The notes below the pieces were generated by a model. That model worked only from the letters and a program-made list of their open reading frames with translations. It was not told the DNA's origin and did not search any database. A stretch of DNA of 64,000 nt, taken from contig NC_045143.1 of the NCBI RefSeq assembly GCF_008831285.2, forward strand, positions 6,085,503 to 6,149,502, in the 5' to 3' direction. Made by a program: the position numbers and the translations under genes. This document shows, piece after piece, positions 36,064-48,243 of this stretch. Origin of the DNA: Nymphaea colorata (taxonomy: Eukaryota > Streptophyta > Magnoliopsida > Nymphaeales > Nymphaeaceae). Position 1 is the first letter of the stretch. Every line of letters begins with the position of its first letter.

Positions 36064-36739
36064 TTGGCGGCACACATGTTTCTTTGTGGATTCAAAATCA
36101 TGTACATAATTCTTAGGATACATTTTTTTACTATTAGGAAATATGAATGTGCTACTCGGAAAAGGTGGGCAATTCTGGTGTCCTTTTCGTCTCATTGCTT
36201 TCTCCTTTGCAGAAACTGATCTGTTATATACTGATTGGTAGCTCACATTCTCAAAGTCTAAGTACAAAGTTACCTTTATCACATGTATAAAATTGAAAGC
36301 CAAGCATAAAAAAAAAACGAATTCCTTACATGCTCAAAGTAAATAAACAAATGGTGTCAAAATCATCGATCGATGGGTGGCCGTCCAAAGAATCTGATCT
36401 GGAATTTGGTCAAAACTGACATAGATTGCAGTTTCAGGCAACTGCTTGAGCTGTGAATCGTTTGGCAAAACTTAAGGGGAACTTGCTTTTCTTGATTTTG
36501 GAACGACGAGTGACACCTCTTCTTGCTAGACCGTGTTGTTCATGTTGTCAAAGGGATTATGAAGCTACGGCTCGTGACCGATATATTGTAGATTTCTTCA
36601 CCGTTGGTGCTTGCATTAAGTGCATTTCTTTGATGGTTCTCTCAATTCAACCGTTAGTGAGCTAAATATCGAATCCATCATGGATGACCTGGGAACTGTT
36701 CTTTATCAATATCCACTTGATGCCCCTCTTTCTCTCTCT

Positions 36740-36793
<54 letters not shown>

Positions 36794-37554
36794 AAACTAA
36801 TACTAAATCACAAAAATATTCATTAATTATTCTGTCTTGTTTTTCTCTTAACTATTCATCGTGTGAGACCAAACAACCTTGGTTAGATAGCTGCTCATTC
36901 AATTTTCATATATATATATATATAAACAACCCTGGTTAGATAACTGCTCATTCAATTTTCATACATATATATATATATATATATATATAGAAAGAGAGAG
37001 AGAGGAGAAATTGGTAGGTAACTGACCTTAGGTGCGTGACTCATATTAATATAAATTAGAATCTGATTTTATATCCACAATTAATTAATTTTAGTTTTTA
37101 TTTTTCATCACAATGTAGAGTTGCATTTAAAATTTTAAACTCAACACTATTGGTACTTAAATTTGGATGTCAATATTTGTTTCTCTTGAATTTGTGTTTC
37201 AATTATTCAACTATTTGCTTCTATTCATCAACTTAAAAATCGTCACAAAATATGATTATTGTCAACTAAAACTATGTTATATAAAGTGAAAACTGAGTTT
37301 TCATTTGTGTGCAAATTAAAACCGGCTTTTTCTTTTTCCTGCATCAAATTATCAAATTAGGTTTCTTCAAAACTGACTTTTATCTTAATTTAACTATAAA
37401 ATTTGCCAAACCTAAATCATAGGACGCGTAATAGTTAGAAGATTTTGATGCAAGCGGGGCCAGTAAATAGCTCCGATGTCTCGTGAGCGTCGGGGTATGT
37501 CTCCAGCAGCTGTGCTCTTTCAAATCGTGAAGAGCCTGGAGAGGGAAGAGCGGC
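36064..37554. other. Spacer with microsatellites and a short tandem repeat
   Basis: AT runs at about 36744-36774, 36907-36925 and 36964-36989 are followed by GA runs. A unit containing 'acaaccttggttagatagc' then TGCTCATTCAATTTTCAT occurs twice (about 36870 and 36930), each copy ending in an AT run. A related arrangement is near 11880-12030. The rest is AT-rich with no gene seen. Confidence 0.55.
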
Positions 37555-37588
37555 ATGATGAAGCTATACAGACGCTGGAGGTCTGGTA
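37476..37588 (+). other. Upstream open reading frame overlapping the next gene's start
   Basis: An ATG at 37476 opens a 37-codon frame (MSRERRGMSPAAVLFQ...) that overlaps the main start at 37555 in another frame. It stops at TAG just past the exon 1 donor in unspliced DNA. After splicing it would stop at once, because TG joins AG to make TGA. If transcribed, it could act as a repressive uORF; whether the transcript starts upstream of 37476 is unknown. Confidence 0.35.
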
Positions 37589-37650
37589 GGAGAACTGATG
37601 AAGATACCTCCCTACCCACATACGATGACTTTCAACCAATGGAAACCCAT

Positions 37651-37683
<33 letters not shown>

Positions 37684-40052
37684 GCGCATGCGCTCGCCAT
37701 TTATGTCTTATTTTGTGATTAATTTGGCTGAATCCATGCCTTCTTTCTTTGGTACTGCGCAGAGCAAGAAGAGATGGTTCAATCATTTGAAAGGCAGCAT
37801 GCTCAACAGAGTGCTTTATGGAGGGTAGCCTCCCCAGCGACGCTGTTATAATTGTAGACTAATGAAGATGTGCTAATTGGGCTACCCAATTTTGGTGCTT
37901 CTTGTCTATTTCTTTCCGCTTCCTTGTATTCTGATCTGAGGTCCTCTCTTTTCTGTTCTTTCTTTAAAGGGAGTATTTTCGTTCCTCTTGCTGTGCTTCG
38001 CTGTTTTCCTAATCTTTTCGATATACCAGCAAGCCTTATCTCCGTGGGAATTGGTAAGGACTCCACTTTTTCCTTTTCATACATCCTTGATTAATTTAAT
38101 AACGGGGGGTCTTCCAAATGGTTATCAGGTAGATATATGTATATGTTCATGTTTGCAGCCTTTAATCATTGTTGTCTGATAATTTTGGAACTCATTTTGG
38201 TGTCCTAAATGATTAAGTTGCTTGGGTTTGATGTATAAATGTTTGAACTCCAAATGCTAAATTTCATTCTAAGATCGTTTACTTGCCAAACTGTCATAGC
38301 TCTGTTACGTTTTGGACAGTACGAACGGATTGTTGAGAATTATCAGTAGTAATGAAGCAATTTCTTTGCCTCAACCTTCTTTTTCATTTCACTGTGAGAT
38401 CATTTTTCATTCACTTAGGCAAAAATACAGCTACATATTCTTCATTTTTACTCTTTTCAGCAGCTAGAAGATCTATAATTGATCTTTTTTTTCCCAGGTT
38501 ATTAGGATGCCTTGTCCTAGTGTCTTCTCCATATTTTTCGTGTTAATCACAGTAAATGATTGTATAAGCTTTTTCCCTTTGTTGGTTTAACCATAATGCA
38601 TTTTGATCTTTTCTTCTTTTGCTGTTGGACAGAGGTATCATGCTTATTTCATGGATGAGATCTCGTCCTGGGTTGTCATAGTAGCAGGTACTCTGCCTTA
38701 GTTGTGCTCTTATAGATGTTACTTAAAAAGTTTATTTACGTTTCTTTGTGATTCTGACATCTTTCTTCAATCTTAACTTAGTCCGCTTGAGTTTAGAACT
38801 TTATATAACCTGTCACAGACATGATACATTAATACTTCTTTCCTGTAAATCTCTGAAGTTCCAAAGGGGGAACCCTCGGTGCCTTTTAAAAGTAAAGCCG
38901 CTTGGGTTTGAATCTTAAGTAAAAGAACTGTCAAAATATTACACTTACATTGTAAAATCGTAATGTATAAGCTATACACTTAGTTGTTCCAGTGTGCCCT
39001 ATTAGCATTGCATTGGACATTTTTAAGTTGGATCTGCAGTTTAAACTTTGCAGCTTGAAGCCATCCATGTCCTACCGTGCAAGAGTTTGTACGAGAGCAC
39101 CAGTGTGCATTTTCTGTAATTTTTAGTCATCACAGCAGTTGGCCTTTTCCTTAATGGGAATTCTTTCTGACAACTACTTATGTTTGTAATGCTTGTTTTG
39201 TAACTGATGCATAGTAACGTCCACTCAATTCGGTTATACTGTCTCCCAAATACCCATGATGACACCATAAAAAATTCCATGGAACTTCCACACTAAATTG
39301 ACTACAACGTAGTTAAATGATTAGTTAATGTTGATTTGGTATTTTTTGGAGGGAAAATATTGAGCTCAATGGTCCTGATGAAGGGATATAGCTGTAGACT
39401 AGATGAACCTGTTTATATGAGGGACTTATGCAGTTTATCTTGTACAGATTCTGTGGCAGTATTAGCTTGCATATTTGCTGTTAATGGACTCATTCAGTAC
39501 ACCAGCTCTCATTATCGCCAATGGATTTATTATTCCCTGTTCACTGGCATTTTGGTGGCTATTTTTTGGTTGTATCATATGCTAAGGTGTGTCCACAGCT
39601 TGTCTTCCTGGTTTCTCTTTTTCTGGTTATGACAAGTTAGCTCTTTCTGGTGCTACTGTTTTAATTATGTTCAACCAGAGAATATCTGGCTCATATGGTT
39701 GGCTCTTTGTGGGAAAGACATGCTATGACTTCCTGCCAAATGCCTGCCTTATATCTGGTTGCTATGTGTATTTTCTTTATTTTTTTCAACTCAACAAAGT
39801 GTGCATTCTTCATTCGTAAGCAAACTGTCATACAAAACCATGATATTTTTAAAATTTTTATTTCATAAGTTTTGTCAACAGTACTACAATATTCTTGTTT
39901 TATTTCATGAAACTTGTCAAAAATGTAATGGTTCAATTCAAGAATATCTAATCTGTTTCATGCATTCTTAGAGCATATCTCGAACTAGTGAAAAGTAAAA
40001 TCAGGAAAAGAGAGAGAGTGAGAGAGCGAGAGTGATATATATATATATATAT

Positions 40053-40087
<35 letters not shown>

Positions 40088-41339
40088 AAATATGTCTATG
40101 AATGTACACACAAAATGTTACATGTACGTGTACATACAGAAACCATGCGAGCAATATAAGATAGTGCATAGAGGCGGCCTGCACCATATGCCATACCTAT
40201 CTCATTCTTATGAAGCTCCCAGTATGATTACCATATAATAGACAAGAATAACCATGTGCTATATACTGCACCTTTGTTCCACACTTTTCCATGGTTTTCT
40301 GTCAATTGATTTCTGTATTTTAAATTCATATTACAAGCTTTGTTTAACTTCAGAGCCTTTTCTTGCCCCAGCTAAGCTGATTAGTCTTACTTGAACACTT
40401 ACAACTTTTAGAGTTTGGTGCTTAGCTGCCAAAATGCCAAGGGTACCTTTGACAACTTTGTGTCCTGTTAAACAACAGCAAACGAAGAGGTGTTGGATGT
40501 TCTGTCATCTACTTCAATATGGCCAACATTATTTCCATGAAGTTGATTGTCCATCTTCTTGTTGCGTCCGATTTAGAACTTGCCACTGATAGCATGCAGT
40601 TTCCAAATTCAAGTTCCTCTTTTATGTTTGTCTTTGTTGAGATTAACAACTTAATGAGTGCATGCTTATTCCTGTCTTCCTTATATCTACTTGTAACTTA
40701 GCGCTCAATTTCAGCACCCTGAATTAGCAGCAGCAGCATCACATGAAGAATGAATTTTTTGAAGCATGTATTATAAAATTACTGCCACTGATGGACATGG
40801 CTTGAGCTCCATCTCGATGAAGCCATTAAATCACTTTCAGTTCCAGATAATGGAATGGTCTTTAAAAGCTTCCACTTTTTCTCATGCAGAAAATAATGAT
40901 CCTTTTAAAGTAAGAGTAGGATTTTAATGTGTCCCATCAGAACAACTAAACGGGTGATTGTTTAAATTTTAAACAGATCTAGTCATCAAATAGTAATTCG
41001 CCAATCAAAATCCTTGAAAATATTTTGTTGAAACTATTTTTCCAAGGTTTCTCTATTTCCCTCCACCCAGTGCTCGTGTTCATATTCATTTTAAATTATT
41101 TTCAGGCTGCCAAGTTTTAGATGGGATATCATTTGGCTTCCATTAGGCCCTTTGAGGTTCTCTCTCTCTCATTATCCTCCCCATCCCCCTACTCTCTCTC
41201 CCTCTAATGTTCATGCTTGCATCTGGTTGGAGCTTGCAGTGCTGCAGGTATTTGCCTTTATGTGGACAATCTGCTTTTGGAGTCCCTTGTAGAAGTCAGG
41301 AAGCTGCGGGCTTCCATGTATGCCTATAAGAGGACTTGA
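37555..41339 (+). CDS. Small four-span membrane protein of unknown function, 173 aa, 7 exons
   Basis: Exons: 37555-37585, 37763-37824, 37970-38053, 38633-38687, 39448-39586, 41106-41156, 41240-41339. All introns are GT..AG and the phases agree, giving 522 nt with stop. The N-terminus is charged (MMKLYRRWRSEQEEMVQSFE) and cytosolic-looking. Four hydrophobic segments follow: about 32-54 (GVFSFLLLCFAVFLIFSIY), 71-94 (WVVIVADSVAVLACIFAVNG), 100-123 (WIYYSLFTGILVAIFWLYHM) and 130-150 (WLPLGPLSAAGICLYV). The tail is charged and ends VRKLRASMYAYKRT. I do not recognise a named family. The consistent phases and the split of hydrophobic and charged regions make a real gene likely. An earlier ATG at 37476 is in a different frame. 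Confidence 0.72.
37651..37682. repeat. (CT)n microsatellite in intron 1
   Basis: About 15 CT units lie in the first intron of the four-span membrane protein gene, followed by GCGCGCATGCGC, an alternating purine-pyrimidine palindrome. Confidence 0.85.
40036..40085. repeat. AT and GA microsatellites in intron 5
   Basis: An (AT)n run is followed by a (GA)n run of about 14 units inside the 1.5-kb fifth intron of the membrane protein gene. Confidence 0.85.
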
Positions 41340-41639
41340 TCACGTTCGTGATCTCAGTAAGCCAGGTAAATGCTACATCCTTTGCCCTTTTCCAAATCGT
41401 TGCATAAGTTGCTTTCTTTTTTGCCAAATATTCTATGCAAAATACAATATAGCAGACAATGATGCTTTGTACCTCGATTGTGCAGGTTACCTGTACATCT
41501 GCTGCATTTTTCCCCAAAGCACCTGTGCGCCATAAGTACTTATAAGCAGTATGATTCTGATGCCAAAGAGTAGTTATGGAAAATATTTTGTCTTCTGGTA
41601 TTTGTAAATTATTTTGTAGCCTTTTAACAATGGACATGC

Positions 41640-42396
41640 AACCAGTAACAACCTTGAGTTCTCACTGATATAGCGCTCTATGAATAAACTGCAACCTGCT
41701 CTGTGAAACTTATTCTGGTTTACTACTTCGAGCTTCAAATTGGTTGAATGGCATTCAAGTCATCCCTAAATGCCCTAGATCAACCGATACAGAATAAATT
41801 CAGAAAACCATTTTTACAAAAGTACATATATTTTAAGGAGTGGGACAGCCTTCTTTATCACATTCTCTGGGAGGTGAAGCTTCTCTCAGGCACATGCCAG
41901 TTGAATGAATGTATGGGACAAGCTGAAGGAAACCGAACTATCCCCTCAGCTATATGCATGCTAGGACATATCCTCTTCCCTGACCTGTACAGAAGATAAC
42001 AAAACTCTTTGCCAGTAAAATCCCAGCGAGATTTGTGCAGAAACCTCATAGGGTCAAACTCCAATGGTTTAGCCCAACATGCAAGTTCTCTGTGAATTGC
42101 CCAAATATTGCTGACAGATGAAAACCCTTGTTCCTTTTGGGATAACGAAGTCACCTTTGTTCTCGGAGGAGCTGGGATACTGGGGCACAAACACCAGTAT
42201 GGTTGGGTGTGGATGCAGTGTCTCCTTCACGATGGCTTTCAGATACCGTATCTTGAGCACGTCCGCCTCCTCTACTACGCTATCAACTCCAACCACCTCC
42301 GTCATGGTGCAGGGTTTCTGTTTTCAGTAGCATCTCTGCCATTGTTCATTCTACCGTCTTGGGTGTCGCATCTGTTATGCCAAGCACCATGACCTG
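41640..42396 (-). pseudogene. CYP706-type P450 pseudogene, second exon and 3' flank only
   Basis: On the minus strand, GTCATGGTGCTTGG at about 42393 starts a relic of P450 exon 2 (VMVLGITDATPKTVE, then a stop). Pieces such as YLKAIVKETLHPHPTI, DFVIPKGTRVF, FDPMRFL and HSFNWHVPE follow in two frames. The ExxR motif keeps E but the Arg is lost (ETLH), and the haem loop reads YRSGKRICPS instead of FGSGRRICAG. The end of the coding region is deleted and joins 3' flank like that of the intact genes (41640-41840). No first exon is seen. It lies tail to tail with the membrane protein gene. Confidence 0.85.
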
Positions 42397-44229
42397 TGAT
42401 TCACCAGCGAAAAAGTAGGCAATAGTTTCCTGTGGTTCACCCATTTGGTGAACTTGAGATGATTTTCTGTCTACTAACACAACAGTGAGATTACCTAAGA
42501 CCCTGTTCTTTTCACTCACTTTCTCAACAAAATCTCCTTTTCTGCTAGAAAAGTAGTGATATTTCTTGAGGGGACGAAATGAACATCCAAAGAACCATTT
42601 TCTGTAGAGCCTACTATTAAATACACACTTTTTCTCAGCATGCTATCTTTCATGGCAAAGTTTCCCTCCACCTATCATGTAATTTCGTTTTCCTGACGAA
42701 ATATCATGCAGTTTCTCTCCACTCTTAATCTTCCATCCGAATATTCCTTTCTCAGTGTCAGACAAGACTTAAAAGAATATGTGAAATGTAAATTCTCTCA
42801 GGGCGAAACAAACAAGACTTGAAAGAACATGTGAAATAAAAATTCTGCGCGAGCCCCATCTGGCATCTGCCATGTGTTATTAGGACAACATCATGGAAAT
42901 CGTGGTTGAATCAGGAATCTACAGGTTAGGTACAACTTTATGATGAAGCAAAACACCTGCCTTCTAAAAACAAAAAAACAAAAAAAATTATGCAGACGAA
43001 AGAATACATTATAATTTTAACTGATAACAAAAATTTGAAAACTATCATATCTTTTAACGTAATGCTTTCATCATCTAATATCAGCGCATTTGGTTATGTA
43101 TGACATTCACTAGACAAGAAAGAATACTGTTACGCTACTAAAAATAACAAAAGAACACAAAAAAAAGTGGTAAGGAACTTGGATCCTGACTACCGTAGAC
43201 ATGGCGACCCGAACTTCTTGGAGAAAACTCAGGGTTTTCAATGTTAGGAATGTCAATGGTTCAAATATCTTCAATTCAAATATGAATTCAAGTAGTTTTA
43301 TTAAGAGATTCCACATATCATTAGTAAGTGGATTTGTATCTAATACATGGTTCTTTTGAGATATTCGATTTTCATGGGCAACTAAACTAAGTGGAAAGCG
43401 AAAAAAGTAAGGTTCTTGCTTCAGCTTATGTAATTTACATATCTTTGGAAGGATTTTTGAGAGCAGTTACACTCAGCAGTCATTTGATAATTGTTTAACT
43501 GGACAGAACGGACTGGATATCATGTCTAGCACAGTCCTTGCAGTCCTATCATTGTATTGTCGGTCCATTTTTTGTTAGTTTTAGGAACAAAACACCGAGT
43601 TCTTTCTATCTGTCATTTGCTTTTTTTTTTTTGTTGTCTATTTTGTCTGTCCTATCTATTATACATTTGATTTATGTCCTGTCTGTCTACTTTGTTGTCT
43701 CACCCGAAGTGCATGCCAGAACAACCATATAAAATCTTCTCTCGTTCACCATGTCAAAGAAACATGTACTTTAAAAATGTACACAAGCATCTCAATAGCG
43801 CCATTAATTGAGAAGTCCAAATTAAGATTCAATTCAACAATAATTCACCATTTTAAGCACATATCAAGAAGTTATCATTGTAACCAGGCCAGTGTTTGGC
43901 ATAGAGTAGATTTAGTTGTATGACTAAGTAGAGTTTATGAGGAAAAAAAATCATGAAATGGTCGGGTGGTAGCATGAAACATTATTTCAATATCTTGTAA
44001 GACGATTGTATTTCAAAGACATGCCCTTGGATCACGCTGCTGTTGACTTTTACGAGCATGCGGAATTTAAAGTTAGCATGTTTTTTACCGTGAGACTCAT
44101 GTAGCTTTCTGCAAAATAGAAGGTGAATTTTCAGAAGTTACCTTTGATCATAAGTTTTCCGGATATGGTTGAACATTACTCATTCAGTACGCCATGAATA
44201 GCATTTGAAAGTTCTCGTTACCACTTTGG
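42397..44229. other. Spacer within the P450 cluster
   Basis: AT-rich, with no gene seen. A fragment near 43245-43320 resembles the start of an ATGTCAAT-type element, and 43880-43930 resembles a TTTGGCA-family element. No trace of a first P450 exon was recognised. Confidence 0.5.
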
Positions 44230-44539
44230 CTCAACTTGTCTCTGTTATTTGCTCTATCTCTGCACTCTTCCATCTTTTATTTGCATTTCTTTTTACAAAT
44301 TTTTTATGGCAATGAACATGCAACCAATACTAACAATCTTATCAATTATAGTTTCCTCTCGTAATATAGTCTTACATAAATAAACTAGAACTTGCTTTAG
44401 TGGGCATAAAGCGCCTGCTCTCGATCAAGCCTCTGAATCAGATGCAGGGAAAAACATAAGAAAACCATTTTCACAAATACAGATGTCTTAAGGTAAACAT
44501 GACCAGTCTATAATCATCTGATGCTTCAACTTCATGGCT
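44230..44539 (-). other. Conserved 3' flank of CYP706 gene A
   Basis: The words CTCTGCACTCTTCCATC, TTTATGGCAATGAACATG, ACTAACAATCTTATCAA, AATAAACTAGAACTTGC and AAACATAAGAAAACC recur in the same order downstream of genes B (51660-51912 plus 56568-56744) and C (60680-61091), and in worn form beside the 41640 pseudogene. It marks the extent of the duplicated unit and probably includes the 3' UTR and polyadenylation region. Confidence 0.7.
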
Positions 44540-47268
44540 TCATATGTACTGTTCTGGCTTGTGCAACCTTGGTTCAGGAACAGCAAGAAGCGGAACAGCC
44601 TTCTTCATCACAATCCCAAACTTCTCTTCGAGGTCGAGCTTCTCTCCCTCCGCCACACGCCAGTTGAAGGAATGTACCAGAGAAGCTAAACAGAAGCCGA
44701 CCATCCTCTCGGCCATGGCGATGCCGGCGCATATCCTCCTTCCCGACCCAAAAGGTAAATAACGAAAATCTTTGCCGGTGAAGTCCCAGTGAGGTTCCCG
44801 CAGAAACCTCTCGGGATCGAACTCCAACGGGTTATCCCAGCACGCAGGATCTCTGTGAATGGCCCAGACATTGACGAAAACCCTTGTGCCCTTTGGGATG
44901 ACGTAGTCGCCTACATTGCAGGAGGAGCTGGGACAGTGAGGCACGAGCAACGGCAGGACCGGGTGCAGGCGCAGAGTCTCTTTTACGACGGCTCTGAGAT
45001 AGTGCAGCTTCGGCACGTTCGACTCCTCTACTATGCCGTCGATTCCGACCACCTCCTCCAGTTCTCTCTGCGCTTTCTTCAGTATCTCTGGTTTCTGCAG
45101 CATTTCCGCCATTGCCCATTCCACTGTGTTGGATGTTGTGTCCGTTCCGCCTACCACCATGTCCTGTCCAAACTTTGTTCATTAAGTCATCTCTACATAT
45201 ACGCAGGTGAAAACTCAAAATAGCTCCATGAAGTCTGAGTCTACTGTAACAGGAAATTTTAATTTCCTTTCATCTTCAAGCAGGTTTCCATATTTTTTAT
45301 TTACATGTTGATGTCCCTTAAAAATTTTAAAGTTCATAACTAATGTTTCTTAACCAGAATTTTCTGGGTCTACCCAATTATATTGGTAATATTTGTGTGC
45401 AACATAAATGAAAGCTTGTTAATTTGGTTAACATTGTTTATCGGAGCTATGGATGTCAATGTGCCTCATTTGGGTTGGATATCAGAGGGAACCGTCCCAA
45501 AAAAATCGAATAAAGAAAAAAAAAAATCAAATTAAGCAATCACATCAGTTTCAGATGTAATGAATAACACTCTATTGGATTTGGATTCAAATTTAGATAC
45601 ACATAAATATTTGATTAAATTTGGATCAGATTTAGTTTTAAAAAATATCCTATATTCAATGCCATTAGATTTTGGAAATCGGTATGATTCATTTTAGAAT
45701 CGGGTTTTTGGATTCTGATCTGAATGTTAAAGTCAGATCCGTGTCATAAACTCAGATTTCATATTTGGATTCAGATATACCTTTTCTTTTGAATTCAAAT
45801 TAAAATAATAGATATAATTAAGAATATATCCGATTTAAATCTATTCATTGAGGCAACAAATCAAAACTAGATATAAGGTAGGGGCACGTGTTCTTTTGAT
45901 TGCCAAATCTCCTTTATAAATATGATAGATATTTATACGAGGCCGACCTTGAACCACAAATTTGGAAAGATTTAAGGTAAACTTTCCAAAGCAAAGAGAC
46001 ATCCACAAGTTGTGTTCTTTCGTATTGCCCACAAATTCTCCCTAAAAGAAAACAAACGACATGCTTTCCTCGCTTGTGGTATTTTCGCACAAAAACAGAA
46101 CTTGTGACTGAGAGTCCAAGCAAAACAGATCCACGGGAAAATTAAGAACGATTTTCCCAGTCCTCTTGCTTAGATCTTTCCGTTAATGTTCCGAATAAAT
46201 CGTGCCAGGGGAGTCTCCATCTATTTAAACTTTCCTCGGGTGAAGAAAACAGAGTGTCCGTTAGAGAAACCAAAGTCTGGAAAAATAATAATAATGAAGC
46301 GATAGAAACAGGAGAGGACGATGGAATACACGTACCATCTGTAACGCCTTCACTTGGTCCATGGTGAGAGGCGTCTTCTCATCCTCTTCCTCCTTCACTC
46401 GGAGAAGATAACCCAAGAAATCCTTCCCTTTATCCACCATCTTCGATCTCTTATCCATCATGGAGTTGATAATCTCATCAAAGTAAGGAAGAACCTTGTC
46501 TGCATCTCTGTTCACACCTTGAAGGTCAAGTGGCGCCAACGCCGGAAACGCATCCCCCAAGTTAGGCCTCCCCAGAAGCTCCGTCAGCTCACCGACCAAA
46601 CTCCTGAAACGAGCGCCGAGCTTCCTCCTCTCCTCCCCTTCCTCACCCGTCGCTCCCCACATCATACTCGTTATGGTCCCGACAATGGCCACGAACACCT
46701 GCTGGCCTATATTCACCGGCTCGCCGGACTTTTTATAGATGTCGGCCACGATCTGCCGGACCTCCCGCCGGCGCAGGTGGTAAAGCGAGTCCAGGACTGT
46801 GGCGCCGAGCATTTCCCGGACGCATATCCGCCGTAGCATGCGCCAGGTCGGCCCATCGGGAGTCCAGACAATGTCCACACCGCCGTAGGTTATGCGCTCG
46901 GCGACGGCAGGTGGGTCTCTGTTGGCGAAGACCCTGTCCTGCTCCTTGAGCACCTGCTCGGCCAGGGAGGGCGAGCTGACGACCACGGCGAGCTTGGTGC
47001 CGAGGTAGACCCTGAGGATGGGGCCGTAGAGGCCTGCGAGGTCGGTGAAATGTTCGTGGAGGTTGGGCTTCAGGGAGAGGAGGTTGCCGACGAGGGGCCA
47101 GCCGGGCGGCCCTGGAGGGAGGCGAGCGGACCTTCTTGAGAGGAGCAGCCATGGGAGGAGGAGGAGGAGGAAGGGGATGAGCAAAGTGAGGACGTTTCTC
47201 GCAATAGCGTCTCGGTCATTGCTGGTGCGCCACCACCACGACCACAGCCCCTCGTCGAGTGCCGCCAT
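44540..47268 (-). CDS. Cytochrome P450, CYP706-type, gene A, 518 aa
   Basis: This gene encodes a haem monooxygenase expected at the endoplasmic reticulum. Exon 1 is 47268-46336 and exon 2 is 45163-44540, with a phase-0 intron right after KALQM and before DMVVGGTDTT, the place known for CYP706 genes. It has an N-terminal anchor (about 25-43), a proline hinge LPPGPPGWP (50-58), oxygen-binding GGTDTT (316-321), ExxR at 373-376 (ETLR), FDPERF (426-431), and haem loop FGSGRRICAG (449-458) with Cys456. Phrases such as FDPERF, MVVGGTDTTSNTVEWAM and FPALAPLDLQGVNRD support CYP706. Members oxidise terpenoids and other specialised metabolites; the substrate here is unknown. The intron carries an ATGTCAAT-type element. 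The sequence is a mosaic of B-like and C-like segments. Confidence 0.92.
45451..45852. repeat. ATGTCAAT-type element in the intron of gene A
   Basis: It begins GGATGTCAATGTGCCTCATT and ends ATCTATTCATTGAGGCAAC, with the typical GATTTGGATTCAAATT-rich interior. The corresponding introns of genes B and C lack it, so it inserted after the genes separated or was lost from the others. Confidence 0.5.
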
Positions 47269-47400
47269 TACTTTTACTTTTCGAACCTTCTTGCTTCCTC
47301 TCAATCTATAGAACTCCTTTCTTCGTGTGCTCAAAAGACAAAAGAAAAGAAACCAACGTTGATGGTGGCGCCATTTCATGAGATATCTACGTTTCAGAAG

Positions 47401-47460
47401 GTGCCACGATGTATATATAAAAGGCACCACGATGTATATATATGCATATATAAAAGGTGC
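47401..47460 (-). promoter_or_regulatory. Duplicated TATA region of CYP706 gene A
   Basis: On the minus strand GCACCTTTTATATATGC and GTGCCTTTTATATATAC lie about 40 bases apart, 140-190 bases upstream of the start codon. Both are good TATA boxes and are part of a short direct repeat (GGTGCCACGATGTATATA, then AAAAGG). Confidence 0.4.
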
Positions 47461-47964
47461 AGTTGTTGAAAATTTATGAGAATGACAAATTACCAAACAC
47501 AAATTCACAGGTGCCCGGTCCTTATCGGCGTTGAGGCAATCGATCGACCAGAATGTGGGGACAAAAATGCTGCAGACTCCACGCCACCAAACAATACAAA
47601 CTGGATTTTAATGAGATCTGAACTCCTATTTTATTACCCAACACATGGTTCAACGGTGTCAAATCTAACATTTATATATGTAATTGAGCTAGTTTTTTAT
47701 CCGATATTAGTTTAAATTCCTACTAAGTTTTAGTGGTCAAACTACATACCAGTTATGATTAGTGATGAGCTCCATTCTTAATTTCTTTGTCAGATCCAGC
47801 GGAAAGGCTTCAAATTGGCATCAGTAAACAGATTAACTCGGCCAATTATGAGAACAACCTCATTGGAGAAGGTGGGACACGTAGAAAAGAATCAAAGGCA
47901 TGAAGTCGTCTCATTTTGATTGGGCGAGAGATGATCCTCTTGCCTTATCGTTGTTCCCACAATT

Positions 47965-48243
47965 TTACATGGTCTGAGACCGCTTCAGCGATGGCGTCTA
48001 CATCAGAGCATGGTGGCCATGGAAACTCCAACACAGCGGTCAAGACCAGAAAATTCTGCAGGCTTTTCTTCTATATTGTTACCAAACTTATACTGTTTTC
48101 TCTCGGTTAAGGTGTCCACAGATAATTTTCTTTTGTGGGAATCTCAATTCATCTCGCTTCTAAACCATGACTTAATCATGAGGTTTATTGATGAATCTCA
48201 TTCTTGTCCTGAAATCGTGATCAAATTCATCGAACATACATAG
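47965..48243 (+). mobile_element. Ty1/copia gag-start fragment
   Basis: ATGGTCTGAGACC (about 47969) resembles a worn Met-tRNA primer-binding site and is followed within 30 bases by an ATG. After a small break, the frame reads KVSTDNFLLWESQFISLL and NHDLIMRFIDESHSCP. These match the opening of copia gag proteins (KL-x-NFLLW-x-Q-x-x-x-L-x-x-x-L-x-x-F-I-D-G). Nothing of pol follows, so only the 5' end of an element remains. Confidence 0.55.

Noticed and set aside
36870-36990. CRISPR-like spaced repeats
   Set aside because: There are only two units, each ending in an AT run, in a plant nuclear context. It is a simple tandem duplication.
37870-38094. Hydrophobic frame (SIFVPLAVLRCFPNLFDIPAS) read as an exon of the membrane protein gene
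   Set aside because: It looked coding but its phase fails at both neighbours. The alternative frame from 37970 joins exons 2 and 4 exactly, so this one was dropped.
44789-45223. 144-codon plus-strand frame and 128-codon minus-strand frame over P450 exon 2
   Set aside because: These are alternative frames of a well-supported exon with complete P450 motifs; there is no independent coding evidence.
46354-46836. 160-codon open frame on the plus strand, with similar ones at 59121-59660 and 62723-63205
   Set aside because: They are exact antisense shadows of P450 exon 1. They persist in all copies only because the GC-rich sense frame is conserved, and they show no domain of their own.
48010-48243. 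Independent small gene
   Set aside because: The frame fits the opening of a copia gag after a primer-binding-like site; it is a retroelement fragment.
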